DNA from: an uncultured Bacilli bacterium
GTDB lineage: Bacteria; Bacillota_I; Bacilli_A; RF39; UBA660
Direction of reading: 5' to 3'
Length of the DNA stretch: 64,000 nucleotides
Assembly: GCA_910589375.1 (NCBI GenBank)
Contig: CAJUTK010000001.1
Span: 558,001 to 622,000 of the forward strand
In this document: in pieces, positions 15,247-23,120 of the stretch
Position numbering within the stretch: position 1 is the stretch's first letter
Layout of the letters: each line of letters opens with the position of its first letter
Notes under the pieces: generated by a model
Told to the model about the DNA's origin: nothing
Seen by the model: only the letters and a program-made list of their open reading frames with translations
Database searches by the model: none
Translations under genes and position numbers: made by a program

Positions 15247-16359
15247 ATGAATAAAAGAGATTATTATGAAGTCTTAGGAGTTAGTAAAGATGCATCTGAT
15301 AAAGAGATTAAAAGTGCATTTAGAAAACTAGCTAAGCAGTATCACCCTGATGTTAATAAAGCACCCGATGCAGCAGAGAAGTTTAAAGAAGCACAGGAAG
15401 CTTATGCTGTATTAAGTGATGAAGGCAAGAGAAAACAATATGATCAATATGGCCATGCTGCTTTTGATCAAATGAACGGTGGAGCTGGATTTGATTTTTC
15501 TGACTTTGACTTTGGTGATATTTTTAGTGAAATATTTGGTGGTGGTTTTGGCTTTGGTGGCGGAGGAAGATCAACTGGTCCACGAAGACAAAAAGGTGCC
15601 GATAAACTTATGCGCATTAATTTAACTTTTGAAGAAGCTGTATTTGGTACGAAAAAAACAATTAATGTAGATGTCTCCGATGAATGTCCAAATTGTGATG
15701 GAAAAGGTGGATTAGGAGAAAAAACTTGTTCTAAATGTCATGGTAGTGGAACGATAACGGCAGAGCAAAGAACGATGTTTGGTTCTTTTATGACGAGAAC
15801 TACTTGCCCAAATTGTAATGGACAGGGAGTTTCTTATGAAACAAGCTGTTCTAAATGTCATGGTAGTGGAAGAATTTCTTCTAATAAAGATATTGAAGTA
15901 AAAATACCAGCTGGTGTTGATACTGGAAATCAACTACGTTTAGCAGGTAAGGGTGATGCTGGTAGAAATGGCGGCCCAAATGGAGATTTATATTTAGAAT
16001 TCCGTGTTAAGGATCATGAATTATTCGTTCGCGATGATAATGATATTTATCTAGAGGTACCTGTTACTATTACAGAAGCTGTATTAGGATGCAAAAAAGA
16101 GGTTCCTACCTTGTATGGAAATGTAAAACTTTCTATTCCACCAGGAAGTGCTACTGGGGATAAACATCGCTTAAAGGGAAAAGGAATAGAAGATGTACAT
16201 TCTGGATCTAAAGGAAATATGTATGTAGTATTAAATGTAGTAATTCCCCAAAAGCTGAGTCGTGATCAAAAGAAATTATTTGAATCTTTAAATGAAACAA
16301 ATTTAGAAAGCGGAGATCAATTTAAAAAGATAAGAGATTATATCAAGAAAAATGGATAA
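15247..16359 (+). CDS. dnaJ: Hsp40 co-chaperone DnaJ
   Basis: The J domain (RDYYEVLGVSKDASDKEIKSAF, HPD in YHPDVNK) is followed by a Gly/Phe-rich segment and four CxxCxGxG zinc motifs (CPNCDGKG, CSKCHGSG, CPNCNGQG, CSKCHGSG). The C-terminal substrate-binding domains complete the type I DnaJ layout. ATG 15247 is chosen because it follows TAGGTGGTTTTA; the GTG at 15238 falls within the ribosome site. It stimulates DnaK ATPase activity. A terminator overlaps the stop. Confidence 0.97.
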   Translation: MNKRDYYEVLGVSKDASDKEIKSAFRKLAKQYHPDVNKAPDAAEKFKEAQEAYAVLSDEGKRKQYDQYGHAAFDQMNGGAGFDFSDFDFGDIFSEIFGGGFGFGGGGRSTGPRRQKGADKLMRINLTFEEAVFGTKKTINVDVSDECPNCDGKGGLGEKTCSKCHGSGTITAEQRTMFGSFMTRTTCPNCNGQGVSYETSCSKCHGSGRISSNKDIEVKIPAGVDTGNQLRLAGKGDAGRNGGPNGDLYLEFRVKDHELFVRDDNDIYLEVPVTITEAVLGCKKEVPTLYGNVKLSIPPGSATGDKHRLKGKGIEDVHSGSKGNMYVVLNVVIPQKLSRDQKKLFESLNETNLESGDQFKKIRDYIKKNG

Positions 16360-16369
16360 TCTCTTTTTC
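16333..16369 (+). terminator. Terminator of heat-shock operon, with alternative fold
   Basis: AGAGATTAT pairs with ATAATCTCT, followed by TTTTCTT. The loop also contains TATCAAGAAAAA, which can pair 12 bp with TTTTTCTTGATA downstream. That gives a mutually exclusive hairpin that would remove the terminator. Confidence 0.65.
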
Positions 16370-16420
16370 TTGATAAAAAAAAACTATTGTGATAGAATGA
16401 AGTAGAAAGGATAGGGATAT

Positions 16421-16798
16421 ATGAAACGTTGTAAAAATTGCGGAGCTACAATTCATGAGGGAGATACATTTTGTAGAACTTGTGCTACTCCAATAGAAGA
16501 AATGAATTTTACTAATGATAAAGATAATGTAGCCACTAATGATTTTATGTCACCATCCTTACCATCAACTACACAACCTACTAAGATTGTATATAAAAAA
16601 GAGGGGCAATCTTTTACGGAGATGGTAAAAGATAAAATGGGTATTCCGGATAGCACACCAAAGGATAATAAGCAGTATGTAGAGCGTGATGGCAATGATC
16701 GTGCTAAAGCTACTTTATTTAATTTCTTGGGGTTAGCTGTACTAGTAATTGGCTTAATTATTTTATTTATTATAGTAAAAAATACTGTTTTTGGATAA
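16421..16798 (+). CDS. Zinc-ribbon protein with C-terminal membrane anchor
   Basis: Residues 1-25 form a short zinc ribbon (CKNCGATIHEGDTFCRTCATPI, with two CxxC pairs). A polar linker follows, and one membrane helix closes the protein (LFNFLGLAVLVIGLIILFIIVK). This architecture is common in Firmicute membrane proteins of unknown function. The ribbon would face the cytosol, with the C-terminus outside or in the membrane. The ATG follows AGAAAGGATAGGG. Confidence 0.7.
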   Translation: MKRCKNCGATIHEGDTFCRTCATPIEEMNFTNDKDNVATNDFMSPSLPSTTQPTKIVYKKEGQSFTEMVKDKMGIPDSTPKDNKQYVERDGNDRAKATLFNFLGLAVLVIGLIILFIIVKNTVFG

Positions 16799-16844
16799 AT
16801 CGTATTAAAAAATAAAGGAAAATTGAAAAAAATAAAGAAAAATC

Positions 16845-16873
16845 TTGCTTTTATAAATTGGATATGATATTCT
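16845..16873 (+). promoter_or_regulatory. Probable promoter of the HU gene
   Basis: TTGCTT (16845-16850), 17 bp and TATTCT (16868-16873) lie 45 bases before the HU start. The -10 box is imperfect and TATGAT at 16863 overlaps it. Confidence 0.5.
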
Positions 16874-16917
16874 TAGATTGTAAGCAAGATAGCTTATAGA
16901 AATAGGGAGGTAAGTCT

Positions 16918-17190
16918 ATGACAAAATCAGATTTAGTTAACTACATGGCTGAAGAAACTGGGTTAACAAAAGCAGATGCTACTCGTGCATTAGATGCAAT
17001 GATTAGTGGTGTTATGAGTGGATTAAAAAGTGAAGGAAAGGTATCTTTAACAGGTTTTGCAACATTCTCTGCAAAGAAAAAACCAGCTAAAAAGGGACGT
17101 AACCCAAGAACTGGTGAAGTTGTAAATATTCCTGCAAGAGTTGCTGTAACAATTAAAGCCGGATCAAAATTGAAAGATGCATTAAATTAA
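16918..17190 (+). CDS. hup: HU-type nucleoid DNA-binding protein
   Basis: The 90-residue sequence begins TKSDLVNYMAEETGLTKADATRALDAM and carries the DNA-gripping arm RNPRTGEVVNIPARVAVTIKAGSKLKDALN, both typical of HU. It bends and compacts DNA as a dimer. It has its own promoter region, a strong AGGGAGG ribosome site and a strong terminator, so it is a single-gene unit, as expected for an abundant protein. Confidence 0.96.
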   Translation: MTKSDLVNYMAEETGLTKADATRALDAMISGVMSGLKSEGKVSLTGFATFSAKKKPAKKGRNPRTGEVVNIPARVAVTIKAGSKLKDALN

Positions 17191-17208
17191 TATTTAATGC
17201 TTTTTTTT
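17179..17208 (+). terminator. Strong terminator after HU gene
   Basis: GCATTAAAT pairs with ATTTAATGC around TAAT and is followed by eight T. It includes the stop codon. Confidence 0.9.
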
Positions 17209-17290
17209 ATTTTTTTATAAAAAGAATATATCTTTCTTTTTTTTTATGCTATAATGATTATAGAATAGTAAAATCGCGAGGTGGAGATAA

Positions 17291-18895
17291 ATGACAGAAG
17301 AGGAAAAAAATGTATTTTGGAGAAATCAAAAATTCTTTACTCCAATGGACATTATTAGAGCATCTAATGGAACAATTTTGGTTAAGCCAGAAGCAATGGC
17401 AAAAGTAGCTCAAGAATATCATTTAAATCTTCCAAAGGCAAAAATATATACGTTAAGAGAAGCACGTAGTTTAGTTTTGGATGCGGAAATAAAAAGAAGA
17501 GAAGTGCCATTACAAGATTCTGATTCATTAGAAAAACCAGAGGTTGTTAGTAATTCTCAAAGAGTAGCAGATTATTTTAAAATTATACCAGAAAGTAAAA
17601 AGAAGGACTTGTTATTTATATCAAAAGAATTAAATAGACTATTCTTTAATATAAAACCTAGTGAAATAGAAGCTGGTATTAAATTAGCAGCAGCAAACGG
17701 TTTGGTAGAAGATAGTAAAGCAATGGTAGCTGCTTATCATAATCAATTAGGATTGAGAGCAATTTCTATTAATTTTGAAAAATTACAACAACAAAATATG
17801 GATACTGAAGAATTAGTAAATAAGGTAGCAGGATTTATGTTTAATAATTATATTCATGGATATAATTATGGACAGTTAAGATTAGTGTTAAATAAATCTT
17901 CTTTATCTAGTGAAGTAAAAGCACAAGTAGAAGACCGTTTCTATGAATTATTAATGCCAGAGGTAATAAAAAGATATCAAGATACAAAATTAAGAGGAAG
18001 TCTTTTAGCAAAAGATATTATGGCTAGATATGAATCATTTGATATGGAAAGAATTTTTGCTATATTAGATGTAGGTACGGAGAATTTACAAATTGACAGA
18101 GTAAGATATGAAGCTTATCGTTTAGAAGATGAACCAGCAATTATCAATATTCTATTAGAGGGAAGTCGTAAAAAATTATCTGCTGAAGAAATTGTTAGTA
18201 GACTAGAAGATTTTGAATCAGAATACCCAAAAGAAGCTATTTTAGCTACTATCTGTCAAATGCGTTCTAAGAAGCTAGTTCTTCCTTATGATGACATTAT
18301 TAATGGATATTTGAAAACTGATGTATCTACTAAAAATGGAGAAATAGGTCCTACTATTCCAGCGAGAGATGATTTAGAACCAGTTAATCATGAAACTTTT
18401 GATTTATCACCAACAGGTCAGTTTGTAATGGCTGGAGAAGCGGGTGTAGTACCATATCGTGAAGAAACTATTCCAGCTTCTTACTTTAGACCAGTTTCTA
18501 ATGGTAAGAGACATAAAGTTTTAAAAAGAGAAAAGGCAGTTACTTCTTCTGAAAAGAAAGCTGTAATTGCAGCTCTTATAGTAGCAGCAGGAGCTATTTC
18601 AACTGCAGTATTGACTTCTATTTTTGGGGTGTCTCCAATAGAAGCTGCTAAGAATACAGCTGCGTCTATTGGATCATTTACAGCAGGAAATGCCTTCCTT
18701 AGTCAAATTATTCCAAAAACTGTTGATCTTGTCAAAAACTTATCTGTATTTGGAGTAGCAACCGCAGGAACTGTTGCTTGGCTACGAAGAAGAAAAGATA
18801 AGAAAAAAGAACAAAGAAAACGTGAAATTGTCGAAGTATTAGACGAGGTAATGAGAGAAAGAGAAGAAGCAGAAAAAGGAGGAAGAACCAGATGA
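17291..18895 (+). CDS. Large helical protein with C-terminal membrane hairpin, unknown function
   Basis: This 534-residue protein is mainly alpha-helical for its first 400 residues. Two hydrophobic segments follow: residues about 420-442 (KKAVIAALIVAAGAISTAVLTSIFG) and about 485-500 (SVFGVATAGTVAW). The protein ends in a strongly basic then acidic tail (RRRKDKKKEQRKREIVEVLDEVMRE). The bulk may be cytosolic and anchored by the hairpin. No domain recognised. It starts behind GCGAGGTGGAG and overlaps the next small gene by four bases, so the two are probably coupled. Confidence 0.7.
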   Translation: MTEEEKNVFWRNQKFFTPMDIIRASNGTILVKPEAMAKVAQEYHLNLPKAKIYTLREARSLVLDAEIKRREVPLQDSDSLEKPEVVSNSQRVADYFKIIPESKKKDLLFISKELNRLFFNIKPSEIEAGIKLAAANGLVEDSKAMVAAYHNQLGLRAISINFEKLQQQNMDTEELVNKVAGFMFNNYIHGYNYGQLRLVLNKSSLSSEVKAQVEDRFYELLMPEVIKRYQDTKLRGSLLAKDIMARYESFDMERIFAILDVGTENLQIDRVRYEAYRLEDEPAIINILLEGSRKKLSAEEIVSRLEDFESEYPKEAILATICQMRSKKLVLPYDDIINGYLKTDVSTKNGEIGPTIPARDDLEPVNHETFDLSPTGQFVMAGEAGVVPYREETIPASYFRPVSNGKRHKVLKREKAVTSSEKKAVIAALIVAAGAISTAVLTSIFGVSPIEAAKNTAASIGSFTAGNAFLSQIIPKTVDLVKNLSVFGVATAGTVAWLRRRKDKKKEQRKREIVEVLDEVMREREEAEKGGRTR

Positions 18896-19143
18896 TAGAA
18901 CAAGGCGAAATTTGGACATTAGATGATAATAATCCTTACATTGTTGCTTCTATTCTCGATATAGATAATAAGAAGTATGTATATTTGATTCATAAGAATG
19001 ATTATCAGAAATATATTATAGGAGAATATACAGAAGAAGGAATTGATGAAATCGAAGATCCAGACTTATTTGAAACATTGCTCGTTAAATTTAATGAGGA
19101 TTTGAAAGAAAGTCTTCCAACGATACTTTCAGAATATTTATAA
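18892..19143 (+). CDS. Small acidic protein, unknown function
   Basis: An 83-residue product starting MIEQGEIWTLDDNNPYIVASIL and ending in an acidic helix (NEDLKESLPTILSEYL). The strand-rich start looks like a small beta-barrel or SH3-like fold, somewhat like DUF1292 proteins, but this is a guess. It overlaps the upstream large membrane protein by ATGA, implying co-translation, and a terminator follows its stop. Confidence 0.6.
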   Translation: MIEQGEIWTLDDNNPYIVASILDIDNKKYVYLIHKNDYQKYIIGEYTEEGIDEIEDPDLFETLLVKFNEDLKESLPTILSEYL

Positions 19144-19164
19144 GGTGGTTTTCCACCTTTTTTT
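19142..19164 (+). terminator. Intrinsic terminator before cca
   Basis: AAGGTGG and CCACCTT form a 7-bp stem with a TTTT loop and a T run. It includes the stop codon of the preceding gene. Confidence 0.8.
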
Positions 19165-19174
19165 AGGAGTAAAA

Positions 19175-20242
19175 ATGAATAAAAGTGTATACGAAGTACT
19201 AGATAAAATAGAAAGAATAGGCTATCAGGCTTATTTAGTAGGCGGTTATCCACGAGACTGTTATTTAGGTAAAGAAACTAATGACTTTGATATTTGTACA
19301 AATGCAAAACCTGAACATTTAAAGAGTCTTTTTTCAGATATATTGGAGGAAAATTATGGTTCTTTAAAAATAAAATATAAAGACGTTTTAGTAGAAATAA
19401 CTACATTTAGATTAGAACAAGATTATATTCCACCTAGAGCGCCTGTAATTACTTATACAAATTCATTAGAGCAGGATTTACAAAGAAGAGATTTTATTAT
19501 AAATACATTATGTATGGATAAAGAGGAAATTTATATAGATGTCTTAGGGGCTAGAGAAGACTTAGGTAATAGGATCATTAAAGTAGTAGGTGATGCTTCT
19601 AAAAAGATGAAGGAAGATCCTCTACGAATTCTTCGGGCAATTAGGTTTGCTACTGTATTAGATTTTAAAATAGATGAGAATTTAAAAGAAGCTATTATAG
19701 AGAATAAGAATAGTATATCTACGCTTTCTTATTATCGAAAAAAAGAGGAATTAGATAAAATATTTCTTAGTTCTAATTGCTATTTAGGAATAGAACTATT
19801 AAAAGAGTATGGCTTGGATAAAATTTTAGAATGTGATTTTAGTAAGATAGTGATAGTTCCTAATTTAGAAGCTATGTGGGCACAAATAAAATGTAGTTCT
19901 TACTATCCTTTTACAAAGATGGAAAGAAAGAGAATAGATATTATAAGGTACTTTTTATCAAAAGGGAGAATAGAGGATATCGATTTGTATTATTATGATT
20001 TAGATTTGATGTTGATAGTAGCAACTATTTTAGATAAAGACTTAAAAATAATTAAGGAAAGGCACGAATCTCTTTCAATTAAGAGTAGAAAAGACATAAA
20101 TGTTGATATTTCATTTCTCCATGATATTTCTAAGAAAGATATTAATAGTACTTTTTCTTTGTTAGAAGAACAGATTATTAGTAAAAGATTGAAAAATGAT
20201 TCCAAAAGTATTGAGACGTATTTAAAGGAATATTTTAAATAG
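19175..20242 (+). CDS. cca: tRNA nucleotidyltransferase (CCA-adding enzyme)
   Basis: The N-terminus has the class II nucleotidyltransferase head: YLVGGYPRDCYLGKETNDFDICT with the DxD metal pair. The neck signature RRDFIINTLCMD follows, then EDPLRILRAIRFATVLDF. The enzyme adds or repairs the CCA end of tRNA. At 355 residues it is slightly shorter than Bacillus Cca, mainly in the C-terminal body and tail. ATG 19175 follows TTTAGGAGTAAAA and is preferred over GTG 19145, which lies inside the preceding terminator. Confidence 0.9.
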   Translation: MNKSVYEVLDKIERIGYQAYLVGGYPRDCYLGKETNDFDICTNAKPEHLKSLFSDILEENYGSLKIKYKDVLVEITTFRLEQDYIPPRAPVITYTNSLEQDLQRRDFIINTLCMDKEEIYIDVLGAREDLGNRIIKVVGDASKKMKEDPLRILRAIRFATVLDFKIDENLKEAIIENKNSISTLSYYRKKEELDKIFLSSNCYLGIELLKEYGLDKILECDFSKIVIVPNLEAMWAQIKCSSYYPFTKMERKRIDIIRYFLSKGRIEDIDLYYYDLDLMLIVATILDKDLKIIKERHESLSIKSRKDINVDISFLHDISKKDINSTFSLLEEQIISKRLKNDSKSIETYLKEYFK

Positions 20243-20243
20243 C

Positions 20244-20292
20244 AAATAATAAGATAAAGTAGTATGAAAAAACTTTATCTTATTATTTTTTT
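20244..20292 (+). terminator. 16-bp terminator hairpin whose loop holds the next start codon
   Basis: The arms 20244-20259 and 20273-20288 are perfectly complementary over 16 bp and are followed by a T run. The ATG of the next gene (20264) lies in the loop, so the structure would both end cca transcription and limit access to that start. Confidence 0.8.
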
Positions 20293-20857
20293 AGTGCTTG
20301 CTAACATTTCTTTGCTATGTGTTAGAATATTTTCTAATAAATTAAAAAAAATAGAGCTAAATTTAAAGGAAGGAGAAGTAGCTGTTATTATTTTGTCTCT
20401 AGAAGAAAGTAAAAGCTTTTTGCTTTCTTCTAAAAATGGGAATCTATTATATACATTTTCTTATAAAGATGATCAGAATTTAGAACAAAATATTTCTTTA
20501 TTTACAGATAATTTAGATTATGTTTTTATGAAGCACGAATATCCATTAAGTTATCCTAATAAAACGGTTTTAGATGGGTTAGTAGTTGTTCAAAATATTC
20601 AATTAGAACCTAATAGGCTTCATTATAATAATCGTATTTTATGTATCAATGAAGTAGAAAACTGTGATTTTGTTTATTTGACAGAGGAGATTTCTTTTTC
20701 AGAAAATATAGATGTTGTTTTCTATGATGAATCTTTGTCTGATTCTTATATCGAAATGTTACATAAAAGGTGGATAGATACTTATAAAATAACAAATGAT
20801 AGTTATACCATCCTTCTTTTAAATGACGATTATGAAGTTATTCATTTGGCTCATTAA
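20264..20857 (+). CDS. Membrane-anchored protein, unknown function
   Basis: The 197-residue product starts with an uncleaved signal-anchor (LYLIIFLVLANISLLCVRIF). An extracytoplasmic part rich in beta strands follows (GEVAVIILSLEESKSFLLSSKNGNLLYTFSY). The strand pattern vaguely recalls the metallo-beta-lactamase-like tail of ComEC, but no metal motif is visible. There is no clear ribosome site: the ATG lies in the loop of a terminator hairpin. Expression may therefore depend on read-through from cca. Confidence 0.55.
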   Translation: MKKLYLIIFLVLANISLLCVRIFSNKLKKIELNLKEGEVAVIILSLEESKSFLLSSKNGNLLYTFSYKDDQNLEQNISLFTDNLDYVFMKHEYPLSYPNKTVLDGLVVVQNIQLEPNRLHYNNRILCINEVENCDFVYLTEEISFSENIDVVFYDESLSDSYIEMLHKRWIDTYKITNDSYTILLLNDDYEVIHLAH

Positions 20858-20907
20858 ATATTGCGAAAGTAGATATTGTATGCTATAATTAACTAAGAGA
20901 GTGAGGA

Positions 20908-21708
20908 ATGAAAAGGATGAACAATAACATGTATAATCAACCAAATGGAGTAAATAATAATGTTCCACAGGCACCTGTTCAACCAGGACCAGTTCAACCA
21001 CAAGGGCAGCCAGTATATAGTGGTACCCCAGTTGCGCCAGCTCCTTCTACAAGCGGTGCAGCAATGAACAATTTAAAGAATACATTATCTAATATTGATA
21101 AAGATTCTGCAAAAAAATATGTTGGAATAGGATCAGGAGTTTTATTACTATTGTCAATATTCCTTCCATATATTTCTGTTTCTGCCTATGGATATACAAT
21201 GAAAGCAAGTATTTGGGATGGAGATGGCACAGTTTTTAAAATCTTACTAATCGTTTTAGCATTAATTCCAATTGCCACATTTTTATTACAAAAGGCAAAA
21301 AGATTATCTTATTTATCTGCGGGTTATGCATTATGCTTTGTAGTATCAACATTTGATTCAGTAGAAGGTTTCTCTGGATTATCATTTGGCTTTTGGCTAA
21401 TGTTTCTTGCTACAGTAGCGCTTATTACAGTATGTGTTATGGAAGATTTGCCAGAAATCAAAACGATGTTAGCTACAAAACCAAAAGTAGCGGTTGGAAC
21501 ACCAACAGCCACTAGTACTATGCAAGTACCACCAGTAGCTGCACCTTCAACACCAGTAGCACCTGTAGCACCAGTTGCTCCACAAGCTCCTGTTCAACCA
21601 GGACCAGTTCAACCAGTTGTACAAAATGTGGAAGTATGTAATTTTTGTGGTCAACCAAAAAGAAACCCAACTGATGTAGTATGTCCAAGCTGTGGTCAAA
21701 GATATTAA
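20908..21708 (+). CDS. Four-helix membrane protein with proline-rich tail and C-terminal zinc ribbon
   Basis: Residues 1-50 are Asn/Pro/Gln-rich (APVQPGPVQPQGQP). Four membrane helices follow between about 75 and 175. A second proline-rich linker of the same kind comes next, and the protein ends in a zinc ribbon (VCNFCGQPKRNPTDVVCPSCGQRY). Ribbon-plus-membrane layouts recur nearby at 16.4 kb. Function unknown. The ribbon and proline-rich arms suggest cytosolic protein contacts. A terminator overlaps the stop. Confidence 0.65.
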   Translation: MKRMNNNMYNQPNGVNNNVPQAPVQPGPVQPQGQPVYSGTPVAPAPSTSGAAMNNLKNTLSNIDKDSAKKYVGIGSGVLLLLSIFLPYISVSAYGYTMKASIWDGDGTVFKILLIVLALIPIATFLLQKAKRLSYLSAGYALCFVVSTFDSVEGFSGLSFGFWLMFLATVALITVCVMEDLPEIKTMLATKPKVAVGTPTATSTMQVPPVAAPSTPVAPVAPVAPQAPVQPGPVQPVVQNVEVCNFCGQPKRNPTDVVCPSCGQRY

Positions 21709-21726
21709 GGCTTAAAGCCTTTTTTT
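21707..21726 (+). terminator. Intrinsic terminator
   Basis: AAGGCT and AGCCTT pair around TAA and are followed by a T run. Confidence 0.75.
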
Positions 21727-21772
21727 CTTGCCCTTATAAATACTTTCTTGTATAATATAGCTAGGTGATATT

Positions 21773-22432
21773 ATGGAACAGGTTTTAGAGCTCTTAAGAG
21801 ATAGAACTTATCAAATTCCAAAACTTTTACTTTTTAATTATCATAAATTAGGTCTTAATGATCAAGAGTTTATTATGATTTTTTATCTTTGGAATAGTAG
21901 TGATACAAGTTATAATCCTAAACAAATCAGTAATGATTTAGGTATTAGTTTGAATACTGTATTAGAAGTTATAAATACTTTATCTGAAAAAGGATTTTTA
22001 AGTCTTAATATTGTGAAATTGAATAATATTCGAAGTGAGGTAATTAGTTTAGATTTATTATATGAAAAAATGGCTTTTCTTTTATTGAAGTCAGAACATA
22101 AGAAGGAAAGTAAAGATTTATTTAGTCTTTATGAAAAAGAGTTAGGTAGGCCTTTATCTCCAACTGAAATAGAGATCATACATGGATGGTTAGACAGTGA
22201 TGCTACTGAAGAAATGATTATTTTAGCGCTTAAAGAAGCAATTTATAATGGAACTACTAATCTTAGATATATTGACCGTATTATTTTTGAATGGTTAAAA
22301 AAAGGAATTAAAACGAAAGAGGATGTAGAGAAAAATAGAAAGACATTTAAAAAGGCGAAATCGAAAGAAAATCAGAAGTTATTTACAGATTTAGAAGGGT
22401 ATGATTGGTTAAATGATTCCCAAGATAGTTAG
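21773..22432 (+). CDS. dnaD: DnaD-family replication initiation protein
   Basis: An N-terminal winged-helix domain (YNPKQISNDLGISLNTVLEVINTLSEKGFLSL) is joined to the C-terminal DnaD/DnaB2 module (KELGRPLSPTEIEIIHGWLDSDATEEMI, then RYIDRIIFEWLKKGIKT). DnaD helps DnaA and DnaB load the replicative helicase in low-GC Firmicutes. The gene overlaps nth by 20 bases, the same order as in Bacillus. It starts behind TAGGTGATATT. Confidence 0.92.
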   Translation: MEQVLELLRDRTYQIPKLLLFNYHKLGLNDQEFIMIFYLWNSSDTSYNPKQISNDLGISLNTVLEVINTLSEKGFLSLNIVKLNNIRSEVISLDLLYEKMAFLLLKSEHKKESKDLFSLYEKELGRPLSPTEIEIIHGWLDSDATEEMIILALKEAIYNGTTNLRYIDRIIFEWLKKGIKTKEDVEKNRKTFKKAKSKENQKLFTDLEGYDWLNDSQDS

Positions 22433-23051
22433 TTATTTAGATTTTTTATTTCCTAATCCTCGGTGCGAATTAAATTATCATAAGGACTATGAATTATTAC
22501 TTGCTGTTATGATGAGCGCACAGACAACTGATAAAAGAGTTAATATGGTAACAGAGATACTGTTTACGGAATATCCAAGTTTAGAAGCTTTAGCGAGCGC
22601 TAAAGAGGAAGATATCATTAATATTATAAGACCTATTGGTACTTATCAGAGAAAGGCTAGTAATATTATTTCTATTTCTAAGTCACTTTTAGAACATACA
22701 GATGGACATGTTCCAAATGATAGAGTTTATTTAGAGAGTTTAAGTGGCATTGGTCATAAAACTGCTAATGTAGTTTTATCAAATCTGTATGGAGAAAATT
22801 GTATGGCGGTTGATACACATGTTAGTAGAGTTAGTAAACGTTTAGGTTTAGCGCAGTCTTCTGACGATGTTTCCGTAATTGAGAAAAAATTAACTAAAAA
22901 ATTTAAAGGATATTCTTTATCTAGATTGCATCATCAATTTGTTTTATTTGGTAGATATCATTGTAAATCAATGTCTCCAAATTGTTTAGAATGTCAGTTA
23001 CAGGAGTTTTGTAAAGAGTATCAGAAAAAGAATAAGAAAAAAGAAAAATAG
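22413..23051 (+). CDS. nth: Endonuclease III (base excision repair glycosylase/AP lyase)
   Basis: The helix-hairpin-helix with catalytic residues is clear (LSGIGHKTANVVL, then VDTHVSRVSKRLGL, with the catalytic Asp region). The C-terminus has the four-cysteine [4Fe-4S] pattern (CKSMSPNCLECQLQEFC). The enzyme removes oxidised pyrimidines. Its start lies inside dnaD, giving tight coupling. A basic lysine-rich tail extends beyond the cluster. Confidence 0.95.
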   Translation: MIPKIVSYLDFLFPNPRCELNYHKDYELLLAVMMSAQTTDKRVNMVTEILFTEYPSLEALASAKEEDIINIIRPIGTYQRKASNIISISKSLLEHTDGHVPNDRVYLESLSGIGHKTANVVLSNLYGENCMAVDTHVSRVSKRLGLAQSSDDVSVIEKKLTKKFKGYSLSRLHHQFVLFGRYHCKSMSPNCLECQLQEFCKEYQKKNKKKEK

Positions 23052-23065
23052 AATTTTCTTTTTTT
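23041..23065 (+). terminator. Intrinsic terminator after nth
   Basis: AAGAAAA and TTTTCTT form a stem overlapping the stop codon, followed by a T run, immediately before the lon promoter. Confidence 0.65.
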
Positions 23066-23066
23066 G

Positions 23067-23095
23067 TTTACAAAGGAATATTTTTGTACTATAAT
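23067..23095 (+). promoter_or_regulatory. Sigma-A promoter of lon
   Basis: TTTACA (23067-23072), 17 bp and TATAAT (23090-23095) stand 25 bases before the lon ATG. Confidence 0.85.
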
Positions 23096-23120
23096 AAACA
23101 GCAAAACCGGAGGTGAGGTC

